NCBI GenBank assembly: GCA_018365455.1
Contig: JAGZJZ010000033.1
Coordinates: 5,601-69,600 of the forward strand
Direction of reading: 5' to 3'
DNA: 64,000 nucleotides
Origin: Clostridiales bacterium
GTDB taxonomy: Bacteria > Bacillota > Clostridia > Lachnospirales > Lachnospiraceae
The notes under the pieces: model-generated
Told to the model about the DNA's origin: nothing
The model's database searches: none
Seen by the model: the letters and a program-made list of their open reading frames with translations, nothing else
Program-made: the position numbers and the translations under genes
Shown: positions 1 through 9,613 of the stretch, one piece after another
How the letters are laid out: each line of letters begins with the position of its first letter
How positions within the stretch are numbered: position 1 is the first letter of the stretch

Positions 1-1124
1 GTAAGTCCTGCTACGGTACCGGACCCCTGGGCTACACGGAAGATAAATCCAATGAAAAATGCAAGTAACAATACTACAATCGCGGAACTGGTGTCCAGTC
101 CTAATTTGTCTACCAGAATGGTACCGATATCGGTTGCTTTAATTACTGCGCCGAAGGAACCGCCTGCACCTGTAATTAAAAGTACTACTCCCGCAGCCTT
201 TAATGCTTCTCCTGCGGATTCTTCAATATTCTTCTTGCCGATATATTTATAACCTAATAAATAAGATGCCAGTGCGCCTAATAAGAGCGCTGTCAATTTG
301 TTGCCTAAGAATTGGCTGATTAAGGGCTGGTTCTCTTCCCCAAAGATTGCAGTGCCCACGGTTCCGCATAAAATGCAGATAATGGGAACTATAATTGGAA
401 GCAGAGAGATGAAAAAGCTTGGTCTGTTCTCCTTTACTACCTTGCCCTGTTCTTCTAATTCTTTTACAACATTGGAAGAATGGTTTACATCCTTTTCCTC
501 ATTCCAGAAATGCCTGTCATGAATTTTCGTATATAAAAACACACTTACCGTTACGGTAATAATACCGAAAATCAATCCGAATATCAGCATGATTCCAAGA
601 TCAAATCCAAAGATATCCGGCGCAGCCAGCGGGTTCGGAGTGGGCGGAACGATACAATGAGCAGTTGTTGCACCAATCGTTAACGCGCCGGTTGTATATG
701 CCATTGGTTTGTTGATCTGTCTGGTAATTGCAATACCGATGGGAATGAGGATTACAAATGTGACGTCAAAATAAACCGGAATGGATAAAACAAAGCCTGT
801 AAAAGCAATGGCATACAGTGCTTTTTTAGCAGGAAACTTTCTGACAAGGGTTTCTGCAATTACACTCGCCCCGCCGCTGTCTGACAGCAATTGCCCTAAA
901 ATAACGCCAAATCCGATGGGCAGTCCCATGCTTGACATCATGCTGCCGAAGCCGTCCGAGATCTGCGTAATGGTACCCATGACACCCAGCTTTGATGCAA
1001 TCCCCATATACAGACAGGCTATAATCATAGCGATACTTGGGTTGATTTTCAAAACCATAATTAAAAATAAGATAATAGCGATCGAAATAACCAGATTAAT
1101 AATTAATAAAGTTCCAACGTCCAT
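1..1124 (-). CDS. GntP-family sugar-acid:proton symporter (3' end outside window)
   Basis: An inner-membrane permease of the gluconate/GntP family, which imports sugar acids such as gluconate or glycerate with protons. The minus strand reads openly from ATG at 1124 to the window edge, giving about 374 residues of a family that is usually near 440, so the C-terminus is missing. The translation is very hydrophobic, with many membrane helices. It carries the family-typical stretch of charged/Pro residues around ITRQINKPMAYTTGA, followed by an HCIVPPTPNP motif. The gene follows the garR-type reductase by 37 bp on the same strand, so it is probably the last or next-to-last gene of the transketolase operon. 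The substrate is inferred from this context: a sugar acid that yields tartronate semialdehyde or a pentose/ketose intermediate. The family call is firm; the substrate is not. Confidence 0.85.
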   Translation of the reverse strand, partial: MDVGTLLIINLVISIAIILFLIMVLKINPSIAMIIACLYMGIASKLGVMGTITQISDGFGSMMSSMGLPIGFGVILGQLLSDSGGASVIAETLVRKFPAKKALYAIAFTGFVLSIPVYFDVTFVILIPIGIAITRQINKPMAYTTGALTIGATTAHCIVPPTPNPLAAPDIFGFDLGIMLIFGLIFGIITVTVSVFLYTKIHDRHFWNEEKDVNHSSNVVKELEEQGKVVKENRPSFFISLLPIIVPIICILCGTVGTAIFGEENQPLISQFLGNKLTALLLGALASYLLGYKYIGKKNIEESAGEALKAAGVVLLITGAGGSFGAVIKATDIGTILVDKLGLDTSSAIVVLLLAFFIGFIFRVAQGSGTVAGL

Positions 1125-1161
1125 AAAGACCCCCCTTAGTTGATGATATCTGATATTCAGA

Positions 1162-2046
1162 TTATCCGCGGATTTCTACACCTGTAATTTTCTCATAATA
1201 CTTTGCAATTGCGCTGTGATCTTCCTGTCCGCATCCATCGGCACGAAGCGTCTGCAGCATTTCCATAGCCAGTGCGGTCATTGGAAGCGGCGCTCCCACC
1301 CCGTGACCTGTTTCCAGGGCATTGTTCAGATCCTTTATATGTAAATCAATTTTAAATCCCGGATTAAAATTACCCGCTGTAATCATTGGAACCTTGGCAT
1401 TCATAACCGTTGAGCCTGCCAGACCTCCTTTGATTGCATCAAATACCTTCACCGGATCTACGCCTGCTTTAGTGGATAACATAAAGGCTTCCGATACAGC
1501 CGCAATATTCAATGCCACAATAACCTGATTCGCTAATTTTGTCGTATTTCCTGCACCGATGTCTCCGCAGTGTACTGCGCTGCCGCCCATTACCATTAAC
1601 AGATCATATACCTGGTCGAAGACCTCTTTCTCTCCGCCAGCCATAATTGACATGGTTCCGTCAATCGCTTTTGGTTCGCCGCCGGATACCGGTGCATCAA
1701 TCATTTTTACACCTTTTCCTGCACATGCCCTGGAAATCTCCTGGGATGCAAGGGGTGCTATAGAGCTCATATCAATTAATATGCTGCCTTCCTGCGCACC
1801 TTCCAGAACCCCGTTTTCTCCCATAACAGCCGCTTTTACATGTGGTGAATTCGGCAGCATGGTAATTATTGTTTTACACTGTTGTGCAACTGCTTTGGAA
1901 GATTGTGCCGGAACTGCGCCTGCCGCTGCCGCTTCCTCCACGTTTTCCTGCATCACATCAAATACCACTACTTCATGTCCTGCTTTTAACAGGTTTCTTA
2001 CCATTGGCTTCCCCATGATTCCCAATCCGATAAATCCAACTTTCAT
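1162..2046 (-). CDS. garR: 2-hydroxy-3-oxopropionate (tartronate semialdehyde) reductase-type dehydrogenase
   Basis: A 294-residue cytosolic dehydrogenase of the beta-hydroxyacid dehydrogenase family (GarR / 3-hydroxyisobutyrate dehydrogenase). It would reduce tartronate semialdehyde to D-glycerate with NAD(P)H. The N-terminus has the Rossmann motif GFIGLGIMG at residues 4-12. The substrate-binding signature DAPVSGG lies near residue 117, and the catalytic lysine lies in GAGNTTKLANQ near residue 170. Length matches the family (about 290-300). The neighbours are a GntP permease downstream and split transketolase upstream, which fits a sugar-acid or glycerate pathway better than valine catabolism. 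The 129-bp gap to the preceding gene is longer than others in the operon and contains a short inverted repeat, TATTGCAG/CTGCAATA. A 3-hydroxyisobutyrate dehydrogenase role cannot be excluded from sequence. Confidence 0.8.
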   Translation of the reverse strand: MKVGFIGLGIMGKPMVRNLLKAGHEVVVFDVMQENVEEAAAAGAVPAQSSKAVAQQCKTIITMLPNSPHVKAAVMGENGVLEGAQEGSILIDMSSIAPLASQEISRACAGKGVKMIDAPVSGGEPKAIDGTMSIMAGGEKEVFDQVYDLLMVMGGSAVHCGDIGAGNTTKLANQVIVALNIAAVSEAFMLSTKAGVDPVKVFDAIKGGLAGSTVMNAKVPMITAGNFNPGFKIDLHIKDLNNALETGHGVGAPLPMTALAMEMLQTLRADGCGQEDHSAIAKYYEKITGVEIRG

Positions 2047-2175
2047 TTTTTATACCCATTACCTATTGCAGCCTTGTCTGCAATAGCGCCACATTCAAAC
2101 AGGCTGAAAGAATCACACTGTGGCTTCCTTTCTATATTATAATTTTCCATCAGCCCTCTTATCTGGTTTTTATGA

Positions 2176-3102
2176 TCATTGATTCATTTTTTCAATTGCT
2201 TCCACGATATGCTCTTTTGTCAGTCCGTGGTATTGCAGCACATCTGGATAGTTATGTGCGCTGCAGCCGAATGTATCATTAATCCCTACAAACTCAATTG
2301 GTTTGCATTCTTTGCAGATTGCCTCTGCAATTGCAGATCCCATGCCTCCGGCTATATTATGTTCTTCTGCTGTCACGACTGCCTTTGCATCCTTAACAAG
2401 CTGAATAACCGCTTCCCGGTTCAATGGTTTTATGGTACTGACATTCACAACTTTTACAGACACTTTTCCTTCCAGCTCTTCTGCCGCTTTCAACGCAAGC
2501 CCTGCCATGATTCCGGTAGCAAATACTACAATATCTTTTCCTTCTTTTAAAACTGACGGCATTCCGATGTCGAATTTTTTGCCCTCCGGTGTTACATTTT
2601 CATAATCATTTCGATTGAGCCGGATATAACAGGGACCATTATATTCTGTAATTGCCTTTACCGCTTCCACGGTTTCATTGGCATCTGCGGGACAGATTAC
2701 CGTCATATTAGGGACAGCCCGGAAAATTGCCATATCTTCCACACACTGATGGGTCGCCCCATCACCAAAGTCAGACATTCCCGAAGATGATCCGCATATT
2801 TTCACATTTAATTTTCCAATAGCGATTGTCTGGCGGATCTGATCAAATGCCCTTCCCCCGGAAAATACAGCAAAGGAATTTGTAAATGGAATTTTCCCCG
2901 TTTGGGCAAGCCCTGCTGCAACCGATGTCATGTTCGCTTCTGCTATACCCATTTCAAAATGTCTGTTGGGATACGCTTCTTCAAACAGCTTACCCATTGT
3001 AGAACCACCCAGATCGGCGTCCAGCACAACAATATTTTCGTTTTCTTTTCCAAGCTCCACCAAGGTTTTGCCATAAGCGATTCTCTGATTTGTATAGCTC
3101 AT
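2176..3102 (-). CDS. Transketolase, C-terminal section (pyrimidine-binding and C-terminal domains)
   Basis: The second half of a split transketolase, 308 residues. Together with the product of the gene just upstream it would form a thiamine-diphosphate enzyme that moves two-carbon units between sugar phosphates in the pentose phosphate pathway. It has the transketolase pyrimidine-binding domain in roughly residues 1-170, including GIAEANMTSVAAGLA (whose glutamate contacts the TPP aminopyrimidine) and later GDGATHQCVEDMA. A transketolase C-terminal domain follows, with GIMAGLALKAAEEL and TAEEHNIAGGMGSAIAE. The start is only 14 bp after the stop of the N-terminal-section gene, with a good ribosome site, so the two are co-translated. 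Split transketolases are common in clostridia and often sit in sugar operons rather than in the housekeeping locus. Confidence 0.92.
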   Translation of the reverse strand: MSYTNQRIAYGKTLVELGKENENIVVLDADLGGSTMGKLFEEAYPNRHFEMGIAEANMTSVAAGLAQTGKIPFTNSFAVFSGGRAFDQIRQTIAIGKLNVKICGSSSGMSDFGDGATHQCVEDMAIFRAVPNMTVICPADANETVEAVKAITEYNGPCYIRLNRNDYENVTPEGKKFDIGMPSVLKEGKDIVVFATGIMAGLALKAAEELEGKVSVKVVNVSTIKPLNREAVIQLVKDAKAVVTAEEHNIAGGMGSAIAEAICKECKPIEFVGINDTFGCSAHNYPDVLQYHGLTKEHIVEAIEKMNQ

Positions 3103-3116
3103 TCTCTCTGCCTCCT

Positions 3117-3941
3117 TTATGATAATTCTGCGATAGCCTGTTTATAATTTTCTTCCGTCAGCATTCCATTGTGGAATCCCACTACATTTTCTGCGAAGCT
3201 TACGCCCTTGCCCTTTACCGTATTGGCAACAATCATGGTCGGTCTTCCCTTTACCGTATCTGCTTCGTCCAGAGCACTTAGGATCTCTTCCATGTTGTGA
3301 CCATCTATTTCAATCACATTCCATCCAAAGCCCTCCCATTTCTCGATTATAGGATTGGAATCCATCCGGTCCACAATTTTGCCGTTTGCCTGCAGCCCGT
3401 TTCTGTCCAGGATAGCAACGAGATTATCTGCCTTATATGCACTTGCCGCCATTGCCGCTTCCCAAATCTGGCCTTCTGCCATCTCACCGTCACCGCAGAG
3501 CACATATACTTTCCGGTCAATCCCATCCAGCTTCATCCCCAGTGCCATTCCAAGCCCGATTGACAGCCCCTGTCCCAGAGAACCGGTTCCGGCTTCAATC
3601 CCGGGCGTCTTCAATACATCCGGATGCCCCTGCAGGTAAGAACCGATTTCTTTCGTTGTCTTCAAATCGGCAACCGGGAAATAACCCGCTTCCGACAAGG
3701 CTGCATACTGCAGGATCGCCACATGACCCTTACTTAACAAAAACCGGTCCCGGTCCTTCATTTTCGGATTCGCCGGGTCATGCTTCATTTTGTAAAAATA
3801 TAAAGCAGTTACGAGATCGGCGGAAGAATTAGATCCTCCGATATGTCCGGCAACCCCTACGCCGATGCTGACTACTACATCTTTCCTGATTTGCTTTGCT
3901 TTCATCTGAAGCTCTTCAATCAACTTCTTGTCATAAACCAT
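3117..3941 (-). CDS. Transketolase, N-terminal section (TPP-binding domain)
   Basis: The first half of the split transketolase, 274 residues, carrying the diphosphate-binding domain. Visible motifs are SKGHVAILQYAAL near residue 70 and GSLGQGLSIGLGMALG near 118. The TPP/Mg motif GDGEMAEGQIWEAA lies near residue 149 and is followed by LVAILDRNG. ATG at 3941 is preceded by a GGAGG site. It is the promoter-proximal gene of the operon, running through the C-terminal section and the GarR-type reductase to the GntP permease. Placing transketolase first suggests the pathway yields or consumes a pentose or ketose phosphate. The family call is firm; the physiological substrate is inferred. Confidence 0.92.
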   Translation of the reverse strand: MVYDKKLIEELQMKAKQIRKDVVVSIGVGVAGHIGGSNSSADLVTALYFYKMKHDPANPKMKDRDRFLLSKGHVAILQYAALSEAGYFPVADLKTTKEIGSYLQGHPDVLKTPGIEAGTGSLGQGLSIGLGMALGMKLDGIDRKVYVLCGDGEMAEGQIWEAAMAASAYKADNLVAILDRNGLQANGKIVDRMDSNPIIEKWEGFGWNVIEIDGHNMEEILSALDEADTVKGRPTMIVANTVKGKGVSFAENVVGFHNGMLTEENYKQAIAELS

Positions 3942-3982
3942 TCCTTTTCCTCCTTTTTTGTTTTGTATGTTGTTACATGTCA

Positions 3983-3994
3983 GTTGTATTACAG
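3983..3994. promoter_or_regulatory. Possible GntR-type operator downstream of the operon promoter
   Basis: GTTGTATTACAG contains the palindrome TGTATTACA. It is close to the TNGTNNNACNA consensus known for FadR-subfamily GntR regulators. It lies between the predicted transcription start and the ribosome site of the transketolase gene, a natural place for a repressor to act. No GntR gene is in the window, so this is a weak suggestion. Confidence 0.3.
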
Positions 3995-4006
3995 GTGTTG
4001 AGTTGA

Positions 4007-4035
4007 ATATTACTCTTATCTGGCATTTTTGTCAA
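4007..4035 (-). promoter_or_regulatory. Sigma-A-type promoter of the transketolase/garR/gntP operon
   Basis: Reading the minus strand, the -35 box is TTGACA (4030-4035) and the -10 box is TAATAT (4007-4012), separated by exactly 17 bp. It lies 66 bp upstream of the transketolase N-section start, in an AT-rich stretch. This is one of the best sigma-A matches in the window. Confidence 0.8.
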
Positions 4036-4202
4036 TAGAATTGGTTTATTTTATATTTTTTTGTTGATTATATATAGTTTTGGGTTTGAAAATTTGTTGA
4101 TTATTTTTATACCGGACGGGGACGAGGGGTAATTGAACTCTACGCTACCGATTCTCTTTCATCCTGTAAATGGCTAGAACTATAAACTCTACGGAGCGTT
4201 TA

Positions 4203-4231
4203 TTGCAATTGTGGGGATAGAAAGATAAGAT
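4203..4231 (+). promoter_or_regulatory. Possible promoter of the chloramphenicol-acetyltransferase-type gene
   Basis: TTGCAA (4203-4208) and TAAGAT (4226-4231) are 17 bp apart and lie 117 bp upstream of the gene start. The -10 box matches only 4 of 6 consensus bases. The remainder of the 3942-4347 gap is AT-rich and shows no other gene that I could recognise. Confidence 0.4.
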
Positions 4232-4347
4232 ATATTTAGATTTAGAAAAAACAGTTAAACAGAAAGCAGAAGTCCAAAAACCTTGAAAATAGACAAGGAT
4301 TTATGACAAACTCAAACTTGTTAATGCATTCAGAAAAAGGAGAAATA

Positions 4348-5004
4348 ATGGGTAATTTTCAACCAATAGATATGGAGACATGGCCTATGGCACAGGCTTT
4401 TTACTACTATACGCAGATGGCACCAACCAGCTATACCGTCAACGTCAATATAGATGTAACAATTCTAAGAAAAATACTAAAAGAACGGGGGTATAAATTT
4501 TTTCCGGCTTACCTTTATTCCGTGACCAAAGCAATTTCAAAACAGCCTGAGCTGCGTGTTTCCCTGCAAGACAATATATTGGGACATTGGGACTCTCTCA
4601 CCCCCGCCTACCCGCAATTTCATGAAGATGATAAGACAACATCCCTTTTATGGACAGAATACCATGATAATTTTAAAGTATTTTACAGACAATACCTTGC
4701 CGATACAACTCAGCATGGGCGAAGCCATGGAATCCTCTCTTCCAAAGGTGCTCCGCCGCCTAATGCTTATGTAATATCCTGTATACCCTGGTTTACATTT
4801 GAAAGCTTTTCCATTCACAATCACGGAATAAAGAATTACTATGTTCCAAGCATTGAAGCCGGTGGCTTCACAGAACGTTCTGATGGGAAAATCATGATGC
4901 CTTTATCCGTTACCGTTCACCACGCAACAACAGATGGATACCACTTAAAAGAATTTTTTGAGGAATCGCAGCAAACCATGAATACTCCACATGAGTGGCT
5001 ATAA
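4348..5004 (+). CDS. cat: Chloramphenicol O-acetyltransferase (type A, CAT family)
   Basis: A cytosolic trimeric acetyltransferase family that transfers acetyl from acetyl-CoA to chloramphenicol. The active-site block near the C-terminus reads VHHATTDGYH; its second histidine is the family's general base, and the DG and final H are conserved. The usual glutamine three residues before the first of the two histidines is replaced by threonine, and the usual cysteine before DG is also a threonine, so substrate range may differ from classical CAT. I chose ATG at 4348 because AAAGGAG lies just upstream; an in-frame ATG at 4303 has no ribosome site. The product is 218 residues, the normal CAT length. 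It stands alone between two minus-strand operons, with no transposase beside it, so it is probably a chromosomal variant. Resistance is inferred, not shown. Confidence 0.85.
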   Translation: MGNFQPIDMETWPMAQAFYYYTQMAPTSYTVNVNIDVTILRKILKERGYKFFPAYLYSVTKAISKQPELRVSLQDNILGHWDSLTPAYPQFHEDDKTTSLLWTEYHDNFKVFYRQYLADTTQHGRSHGILSSKGAPPPNAYVISCIPWFTFESFSIHNHGIKNYYVPSIEAGGFTERSDGKIMMPLSVTVHHATTDGYHLKEFFEESQQTMNTPHEWL

Positions 5005-5313
5005 ATGAGCACCGCCTTTTCCTGTATTCACTGCTTATCCAAACCATTAAAACCAGCCCCACGCGCCGAATCGCCCTTCGGATTGTTTCATCGTCTGTCT
5101 TTCCTCTTAATGATGCCAGTAATTTTAAATTCGTAAATTCGGAAAGATTGGGCTGCACTCCCCTATGTCTAAAACAACAGGAAAGTACAGCGGTATTCAT
5201 TCCAGCGCATACTTAAATTGTTAATATTAATATAGGCATTCCATCCTCCATATTAATCACGATCATCAACGTCCATTCCATCCCCCTGGTACCACCACAG
5301 ATTACAATGCTTT
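5005..5313. other. Gene-free gap between the cat gene and the hybrid kinase
   Basis: This 309-bp gap separates two convergent genes. I see no T-tailed hairpin that would clearly end either transcript. A minus-strand reading frame crosses it but overlaps the end of the cat gene and matches nothing I recognise, so I do not call it a gene. Confidence 0.5.
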
Positions 5314-8300
5314 TTATTTCAACAATTTACATAAAATATCATGCAATGCCATAAAATCAAGCGGTTTCGCCAGATGTGCGTCCATCCCTGAGTTCAGTGC
5401 CTCCTGGATATCTTCTTCAAAAGCATTTGCCGTCATGGCAACGATCACAATCTGTTTTGCATCGGGTCTGTCCAGTTCACGAATTGCCCGTGTAGCTTCG
5501 TATCCATTCATTCCGGGCATTCTCACATCCATCAGGATGGCATCATAGGTTCCCGGCAATGCATTCTGGAATGCCTGAACTGCCTCGGCGCCATCTCGCT
5601 TTACAACCGATACTGCCCCATGCATCTCCAGCAGCTCGCAGAGTATTTCTGCATTGATCGCATTATCTTCTGCAACCAAAAAGCAGCGCCCTGTAAATAT
5701 TTCATTTTGCTGTCCATCTGGTTTTATGACGCTGCACTGGTTTCTTTCATCAACCGCATCCCCCTGTGCAGCTTCGCATTCCAGTTCTACCCGAAATGTA
5801 GAACCCTTATTGATCCGGCTCTCTACAAAGATTTCTCCTTCCATCAAATCTACCAGTCCTTTGGTGATGCTGAGTCCAAGTCCTGTACCCTCCACATTTC
5901 CCGCTGTATTGCTTCGTGTGAATGGTTCAAAGATATGATCCAGGAATTCTTCCGACATTCCGATTCCCGTATCACTGACCGAGAAACGGTAGCGTGCCCA
6001 AAGTGCTCCTTTTGCAGAAGGCATCTCCTCCACCAGAAACTGTACCGTACCGCATTCCGGAGTGAATTTCATGGCATTTCCAAGAATATTTATGAAGATC
6101 TGATTAATGCGCAGTGAATCCCCATAGAAGTGCTCATGGCGGATCCCCTCGGTCCGAATTTCAAACTTCAGTCCGGAGGCTTCCGCCTGGGGCGCAATAA
6201 TCGCCGACAGCTGGTTCAGCAAATCAGACAGGGAGATCTTCATACGATTCAGTGTTATATTAGACCGCTCAATCTTGCTCATATCCAAAATATCGTTAAT
6301 CAGGCTGAGCAGGTGCCTGGAAGAAACGGCTATTTTCTGCAGGCAGTCCTCCACCCGCTCCGGCTCACCGATATGAGCCGTTGCCAGCGTGGTCATACCC
6401 ATAATGGCATTCATGGGCGTACGTATATCATGGCTCATGGCTGACAGAAAATCACTCTTTGCCCTGTTAGCCTCTTTGGCCAGGGTTAGAGCATTTTCCA
6501 GTGTCTGTTTTACCTGACGCTCAGCCGTCAGCATATCCGTCACATCCGCCCGTACCAGACAGATTGTGCTGTGGTTTACATCACCCCACAATACATTGAT
6601 CTGCTTATAGAGTAAACCATCTTTTGACCGGTAGGGAAGTACAAAGTCATAACCCGACGGCTTTTCCTGCAGCCGGTGAATCATATTTTCCATAAGAAAC
6701 TGCTCAAGTACTTCATCTCTGTCTTCACCTGTTCCATTACCATAGACATCTGCAAAATTTGTATCTTCATAGTTATCCGCAATAAATGGAGACAGATTTT
6801 CCAGTACCGTCTGACGTGTATAGGTTATAAGGCGTTTCGTATTGATATCAATAAATCCTGCCAGTTCAAATGTATAAGCAATCATATTGAGCAGCCCCTG
6901 CTGCTCCCGCACCGAATCGGTAATATCGGTTCTCACCAGGCACACCCTTCCAAGCCGCAGATCAACAGCAGAAACCGTCATGTTCTTTGTCCTGATATCG
7001 CCTTTATCATCCATCGTGGAATAAGCGAACGTATAGCTTCCATCCTCAGTCAGCCTCTGGCGTATTACCTCAGGATCCAATAACCTGGCGTACTGCTCCC
7101 TGTCCTTTGGAACAACCGGAGATCTAAGCATATCCGCCATCCTTTCCGAGTGCCTGCCCCTGGCTTCCGGGAGAAAATCAGAACTCTGATTCGATGTTAG
7201 AACCGTATAAGTATCCAGTTCCAGGTTCAGATCAATGACAAAGTCATAGGCAGTAATGGATAGCTGATGAAGAATGCGGTCCGATATGGTCTGCTCCGTA
7301 ATATCCGTTACGGTCAGTATTCCGGTGATATCTCCCGTATCCGGCACTTCCACCAGATTAACCTTGAATTGGACATAACGGCCTTTTTTCTCCCTCGGCA
7401 TCTTGATAAAACATTTTAAAATCTGTTCCCTTTCATTCCTTTCAAATGCTGCAAGGGCGGGCGCATTCAGATACATCTTTAAGAATGTTTCCCTTTCCTT
7501 TTCGTCAACCACCAAACTGGCTATGCCGGTAAAAAACGCTTCCCTCACCGAACCCAGAGTATTCAGCAAATCTGAATCTGTATGATCAATAATTTCCAAA
7601 ATTTGATTCCGGGTAATATTGCAGTGTCCGATAATCAGCGCATTGGGTACCGGAATACGGTAATGTTCGATCAGCATGTCCTTATACTGCTGCCGGAGCT
7701 GTTCCTGTTCCATGATTTCCCTGGTCATATCGTGATAGACTGCATATACCCGGCTTTCTCCATTTTCATTCTGGAACAGAGAGAGATTATTTTTCACACT
7801 GACATAGCTGCCGTCACCCTTTTTCAAACGATATACAATTTCACACTGGCTTTCTCCACTTACAATATATGCAGAAAGCTTTTTATATACAAATTCCTTA
7901 TCATCCGGATGCACTCCAGCCATGGCATCTGTCTGATACAGTTTCCACGCTTCCTCCAGAGTCATTCCGGTCAGCTCCGCAAAACCATCAGATATAAATT
8001 CCGGAACCATGCTTTTGTCCCGTTCATAGCGGACAACAGAAACTCCACCTGGAAGATTTTTTACTAATGTCTGAAAATACTGTTCCAGACGTTCTTTTTC
8101 CTGCCTTATGCGCACCTCATCAGTAATATCCCTGACATAGTTGACATAGGCCGGAATCCCATTCCACTCTGTTTCCCGGAAACGTGTACAGAAGCAGCTT
8201 CCGGAATCATCCGGCCTGATTTCGTGCTCTACTCCATCGGGGTTATTCTTATGGAGGATACAAAATTCACAGGGTTCATTTCTTCCATGAAGGGCTGCAT

Positions 8301-9609
8301 AACATTTCTGTCCGATATACTCTACCTTTTTGGTAAAAAGATTCCTGGATTCGTTGATATAGAGCAAGTCATAATTTTTCTTGTCAATCACATAGATACC
8401 ATCAGCTGTTTCATTTGCAATATTTTGAAACAGCCGTGTCTCTGCCGACATGCCTGTGAGGACGGCATAAAATTTCATAGTCTCTGACAAGATCCCCATA
8501 CGTCTTCCATTTAAATGAATCCAAATCAGATAACCGTCCTTATGGTACATACGATAGGAGACATCCAGTACCTCTCCGCTGATCAGTGCTTCCTTTGCCG
8601 CTTCCTGAACCCGCTCCCGGTCCGGCTCATATATAATGTCAAAAACATCGCGGTCTGTCATTTCCACGTACTCTTCCCGGGTGTGTCCTGACAGTGACAT
8701 TACTCCTTCCGATGCAAAGACAGGAGAAAAACGCTTATTCTCCACCAGATAAATAACTACTCCACCCGGAATCGCATTGATGATATCCTGCATCTGTTCG
8801 TTCGCTCCGGCAAGCTCTTTCTCCAAATACACCTGTTCACTGACATCACTGTATACACCGTAAAGCAGTTTTTTTCCATCTGCCTGGGCTTTAACTGCTC
8901 CTTCCAGATGAATATAGTGGTATTTGTCTGTCTTGTCATTAAAAACCCGGTATGTCTGGCGCATAACTCCATTGCACCGGATTGCTCCCATAATATTTCC
9001 CTGTAGAAGTCCCAGATCTTCCGGATGTACCCCCAGGAAATTTGTTCTTTGTTCCAATTTCTTAATATGTTCATCGGAATACCCCATTATTTCATAAAAA
9101 GCTTTATTATGGAATAATGGTGATATAGATCCGTCCGAATACTGATAAACGCATAAGCCGCATGGAATGTTCGCAAAAGTTGTCTGCAGCTCTTCCTTAA
9201 CTGCCTTGGACTGAACCTCTTCCCTTTTTTTATCCGTAATATCCAGAATGTACTCAATATGCGCAGATTTGTCACCCCAGTCGATTATTTTACCGCTAAG
9301 CTGATAAGTGCGGTTATTGAGGGGACTGTGAAATTCTCGAACCATAAGCTCTTCCCGGCTCATGTCGCGTGCATGGCAGAATGGACACGGCTTCTCATAA
9401 CCTGCCGCCTGATAACAAGTAATTCCATCAAATACCTGATTTTGAAAAAGTAAATCCCTAACCAGCTGATTGGCATACAGCAGTTCCATGTTCTCGGAAG
9501 CACTGACATATATGCCTACAGGAGCATTGTCCAATATGGCTTCCATCTGATCCGTTGAGAGATCGCAATCCTGAATCATGCTGGCTTCCCCCTTTTTTAA
9601 TCCACCCAT
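5314..9609 (-). CDS. Multi-PAS hybrid histidine kinase with C-terminal receiver
   Basis: A large cytosolic signalling kinase with no membrane helix. Several PAS sensor domains fill about residues 15-1030. A HisKA dimerisation domain follows, with the phospho-accepting histidine in SHDIRTPMNA near residue 1060. Next comes a HATPase domain with N-box NILGNAMKF and glycine boxes DTGIGMS and GTGLGLS. A receiver domain closes the protein, with phospho-aspartate in LMDVRMPGMNG near residue 1358. At least two PAS segments carry cysteine motifs (PCPFC near residue 85, PCEFC near 440), suggesting redox or metal sensing. The start is uncertain: ATG at 9609 uses the AGGAG overlapping the upstream stop, while ATG at 9579 has AGGGGG eight bases upstream. 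The upstream kinase gene ends at 9614, so the two are translationally coupled. No DNA-binding output domain is present; the output partner is unknown. Confidence 0.9.
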   Translation of the reverse strand: MGGLKKGEASMIQDCDLSTDQMEAILDNAPVGIYVSASENMELLYANQLVRDLLFQNQVFDGITCYQAAGYEKPCPFCHARDMSREELMVREFHSPLNNRTYQLSGKIIDWGDKSAHIEYILDITDKKREEVQSKAVKEELQTTFANIPCGLCVYQYSDGSISPLFHNKAFYEIMGYSDEHIKKLEQRTNFLGVHPEDLGLLQGNIMGAIRCNGVMRQTYRVFNDKTDKYHYIHLEGAVKAQADGKKLLYGVYSDVSEQVYLEKELAGANEQMQDIINAIPGGVVIYLVENKRFSPVFASEGVMSLSGHTREEYVEMTDRDVFDIIYEPDRERVQEAAKEALISGEVLDVSYRMYHKDGYLIWIHLNGRRMGILSETMKFYAVLTGMSAETRLFQNIANETADGIYVIDKKNYDLLYINESRNLFTKKVEYIGQKCYAALHGRNEPCEFCILHKNNPDGVEHEIRPDDSGSCFCTRFRETEWNGIPAYVNYVRDITDEVRIRQEKERLEQYFQTLVKNLPGGVSVVRYERDKSMVPEFISDGFAELTGMTLEEAWKLYQTDAMAGVHPDDKEFVYKKLSAYIVSGESQCEIVYRLKKGDGSYVSVKNNLSLFQNENGESRVYAVYHDMTREIMEQEQLRQQYKDMLIEHYRIPVPNALIIGHCNITRNQILEIIDHTDSDLLNTLGSVREAFFTGIASLVVDEKERETFLKMYLNAPALAAFERNEREQILKCFIKMPREKKGRYVQFKVNLVEVPDTGDITGILTVTDITEQTISDRILHQLSITAYDFVIDLNLELDTYTVLTSNQSSDFLPEARGRHSERMADMLRSPVVPKDREQYARLLDPEVIRQRLTEDGSYTFAYSTMDDKGDIRTKNMTVSAVDLRLGRVCLVRTDITDSVREQQGLLNMIAYTFELAGFIDINTKRLITYTRQTVLENLSPFIADNYEDTNFADVYGNGTGEDRDEVLEQFLMENMIHRLQEKPSGYDFVLPYRSKDGLLYKQINVLWGDVNHSTICLVRADVTDMLTAERQVKQTLENALTLAKEANRAKSDFLSAMSHDIRTPMNAIMGMTTLATAHIGEPERVEDCLQKIAVSSRHLLSLINDILDMSKIERSNITLNRMKISLSDLLNQLSAIIAPQAEASGLKFEIRTEGIRHEHFYGDSLRINQIFINILGNAMKFTPECGTVQFLVEEMPSAKGALWARYRFSVSDTGIGMSEEFLDHIFEPFTRSNTAGNVEGTGLGLSITKGLVDLMEGEIFVESRINKGSTFRVELECEAAQGDAVDERNQCSVIKPDGQQNEIFTGRCFLVAEDNAINAEILCELLEMHGAVSVVKRDGAEAVQAFQNALPGTYDAILMDVRMPGMNGYEATRAIRELDRPDAKQIVIVAMTANAFEEDIQEALNSGMDAHLAKPLDFMALHDILCKLLK

Positions 9610-9613
9610 TCCA

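Noticed and set aside
2061..2120. Inverted repeats upstream of the garR-type gene as a terminator
   Set aside because: The 8-bp stem TATTGCAG/CTGCAATA has no T-tract and lies inside an apparent operon; it may be an mRNA-processing stem but cannot be supported.
4910..5200. Minus-strand 96-residue frame across the end of cat
   Set aside because: It overlaps the cat gene heavily, has no ribosome site and resembles nothing I know.
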